In this document: in pieces, positions 22,312 to 22,708 of the stretch | How the letters are laid out: the number at the start of each line of letters is the position of its first letter | How positions within the stretch are numbered: position 1 is the first letter of the stretch | Assembly: GCA_030605085.1 (NCBI GenBank) | Contig: JAUWBH010000097.1 | Location: forward strand, 1 to 22,708 | Source: Promethearchaeota archaeon | GTDB taxonomy: Archaea; Asgardarchaeota; Lokiarchaeia; Sigynarchaeales; SOKP01 | Direction of reading: 5' to 3' | DNA length: 22,708 nucleotides | The notes under the pieces: generated by a model | The model's database searches: none | Seen by the model: only the letters and a program-made list of their open reading frames with translations | Told to the model about the DNA's origin: nothing | Position numbers and translations under genes: made by a program

Positions 22312-22515
22312 TCAGCTGTTCTTAGTAATTTCATTGCTTATATCTTCGACATCGTCTATTGTTAGCTTACTATTTAAAGCAATCTTTTCAGTGATTTCAA
22401 TTCTTTCTATGTAATGTTCTAAAGCTGATTGAGCAATTGAATCCCATTTTATCTCAGGGTATTTTTTCATCTTATCGTATAAAGCTTCTGGAATTTTAAG
22501 TTTAATTTCTGTCAT
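22312..22515 (-). CDS. VapB-like antitoxin, no toxin next to it
   Basis: 67 residues. N-terminus MTEIKLKIPEALYDKMKKYP, then EIKWDSIAQSALEHYIERIE and SKLTIDDVEDISNEITKNS: the pattern of the common archaeal VapB family (K.IPE.L...M...P.I.WS.IAR.A....I, then S.LT.ED...). The expected VapC would follow on the minus strand at lower coordinates, but 22127-22311 holds no PIN frame. The stop is a TGA at 22312-22314, after which the same frame continues for ten sensible codons (QKHKEYLEKR) to a TAA at 22279-22281. This resembles the usual basic C-terminal tail of the family. An orphan antitoxin, possibly shortened by a nonsense change. Confidence 0.72.
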   Translation of the reverse strand: MTEIKLKIPEALYDKMKKYPEIKWDSIAQSALEHYIERIEITEKIALNSKLTIDDVEDISNEITKNS

Positions 22516-22652
22516 TTCTTATCTACAATATAAATAATCTCTTAAATATATAATTTTTATCGAATTGTGATTAAATGTTAAGTTTTTTGTAGGATTGAAA
22601 AAATAAAAATCTTTTCTAAGATTCGATATCACGAGCATATAACACCCTCATA

Positions 22653-22664
22653 TTATCATGATAA
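22653..22664. repeat. 12-base perfect palindrome
   Basis: TTATCATGATAA in the non-coding right edge. It could be an operator of a gene beyond the window, or chance in AT-rich DNA. Confidence 0.3.
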
Positions 22665-22708
22665 CACAACTTCTTAAATATGAACTTTAAGACAGTTGTT
22701 AACACATC

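Noticed and set aside
22279..22314. TGA in the antitoxin as a selenocysteine codon
   Set aside because: Some Asgard archaea use selenocysteine, but the residue context is not redox-like and no SECIS-type hairpin is visible downstream.
1..22708. CRISPR array, rRNA, tRNA or transposase
   Set aside because: No regularly spaced repeats, no rRNA or cloverleaf sequences, and no transposase motifs or terminal inverted repeats were seen on reading both strands by eye.

Overview
The window is AT-rich and densely coded, and reads as archaeal. TATA-like boxes sit about 20-30 bases in front of several start codons, often leaving almost no leader. There is an F420-type luciferase-like reductase, a split methylmalonyl-CoA mutase large subunit, several VapBC-type and nucleotidyltransferase-type toxin-antitoxin genes, and a bacterial/eukaryote-like leucine-rich-repeat remnant. 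Together these fit an Asgard (Lokiarchaeota-like) genome best. That placement is an inference from gene content, not from a marker gene.

Layout. (1) 1-2231: a three-gene cassette cut by the left edge. It holds the C-terminal part of a tRNA-guanine-transglycosylase-like protein (CxCxxC...H zinc site), a helical protein of unknown function and a large PIN-like protein, joined by two 8-base stop/start overlaps. This is the best candidate for an undescribed modification/defence-type system. (2) 2232-2871: a decayed region with a start-less leucine-rich-repeat fragment next to a (TTAAAG)4 tract. (3) 2890-9004: a tight operon of FAD oxidase, HdrD/GlcF-like Fe-S protein, second FAD oxidase and methylmalonyl-CoA mutase catalytic subunit. 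(4) 9085-9529: two gene fragments abutting in different frames. (5) 9558-11699, minus strand: an Fe-S protein followed by a nitronate monooxygenase/FabK-like flavoprotein. (6) 12231-13232: a small hydrophilic gene and a VapBC pair. (7) 13586-16081: a phytoene-desaturase-like oxidoreductase broken by a frameshift in a T6 tract, then an F420-type LLM reductase. (8) 16154-17622: a TetR repressor divergent from a DUF998-like membrane protein and a truncated 40-residue copy of its N-terminus. The promoter between them has a palindromic TATA element flanked by two palindromic operators. (9) 17755-20466: a nucleotidyltransferase-type TA-like pair, an RNase Z-like metallo-beta-lactamase-fold hydrolase and an unrecognised protein with a C-terminal SCSG-motif domain. 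(10) 20497-22515, minus strand: a double-2TM membrane protein, a URO-D/MtaA-like protein and an orphan VapB-like antitoxin.

How the genes fit together. The 2890-9004 operon suggests electrons taken from a 2-hydroxyacid- or acyl-type substrate by two flavoproteins and passed through a CCG-domain Fe-S subunit, coupled to a B12-dependent carbon-skeleton rearrangement. The B12-binding subunit, epimerase and mutase chaperone are not in the window. Toxin-antitoxin genes and gene fragments are scattered between the metabolic operons, so the region looks like a metabolic core with accessory insertions. No tRNA, rRNA, CRISPR array or intact insertion sequence was seen.
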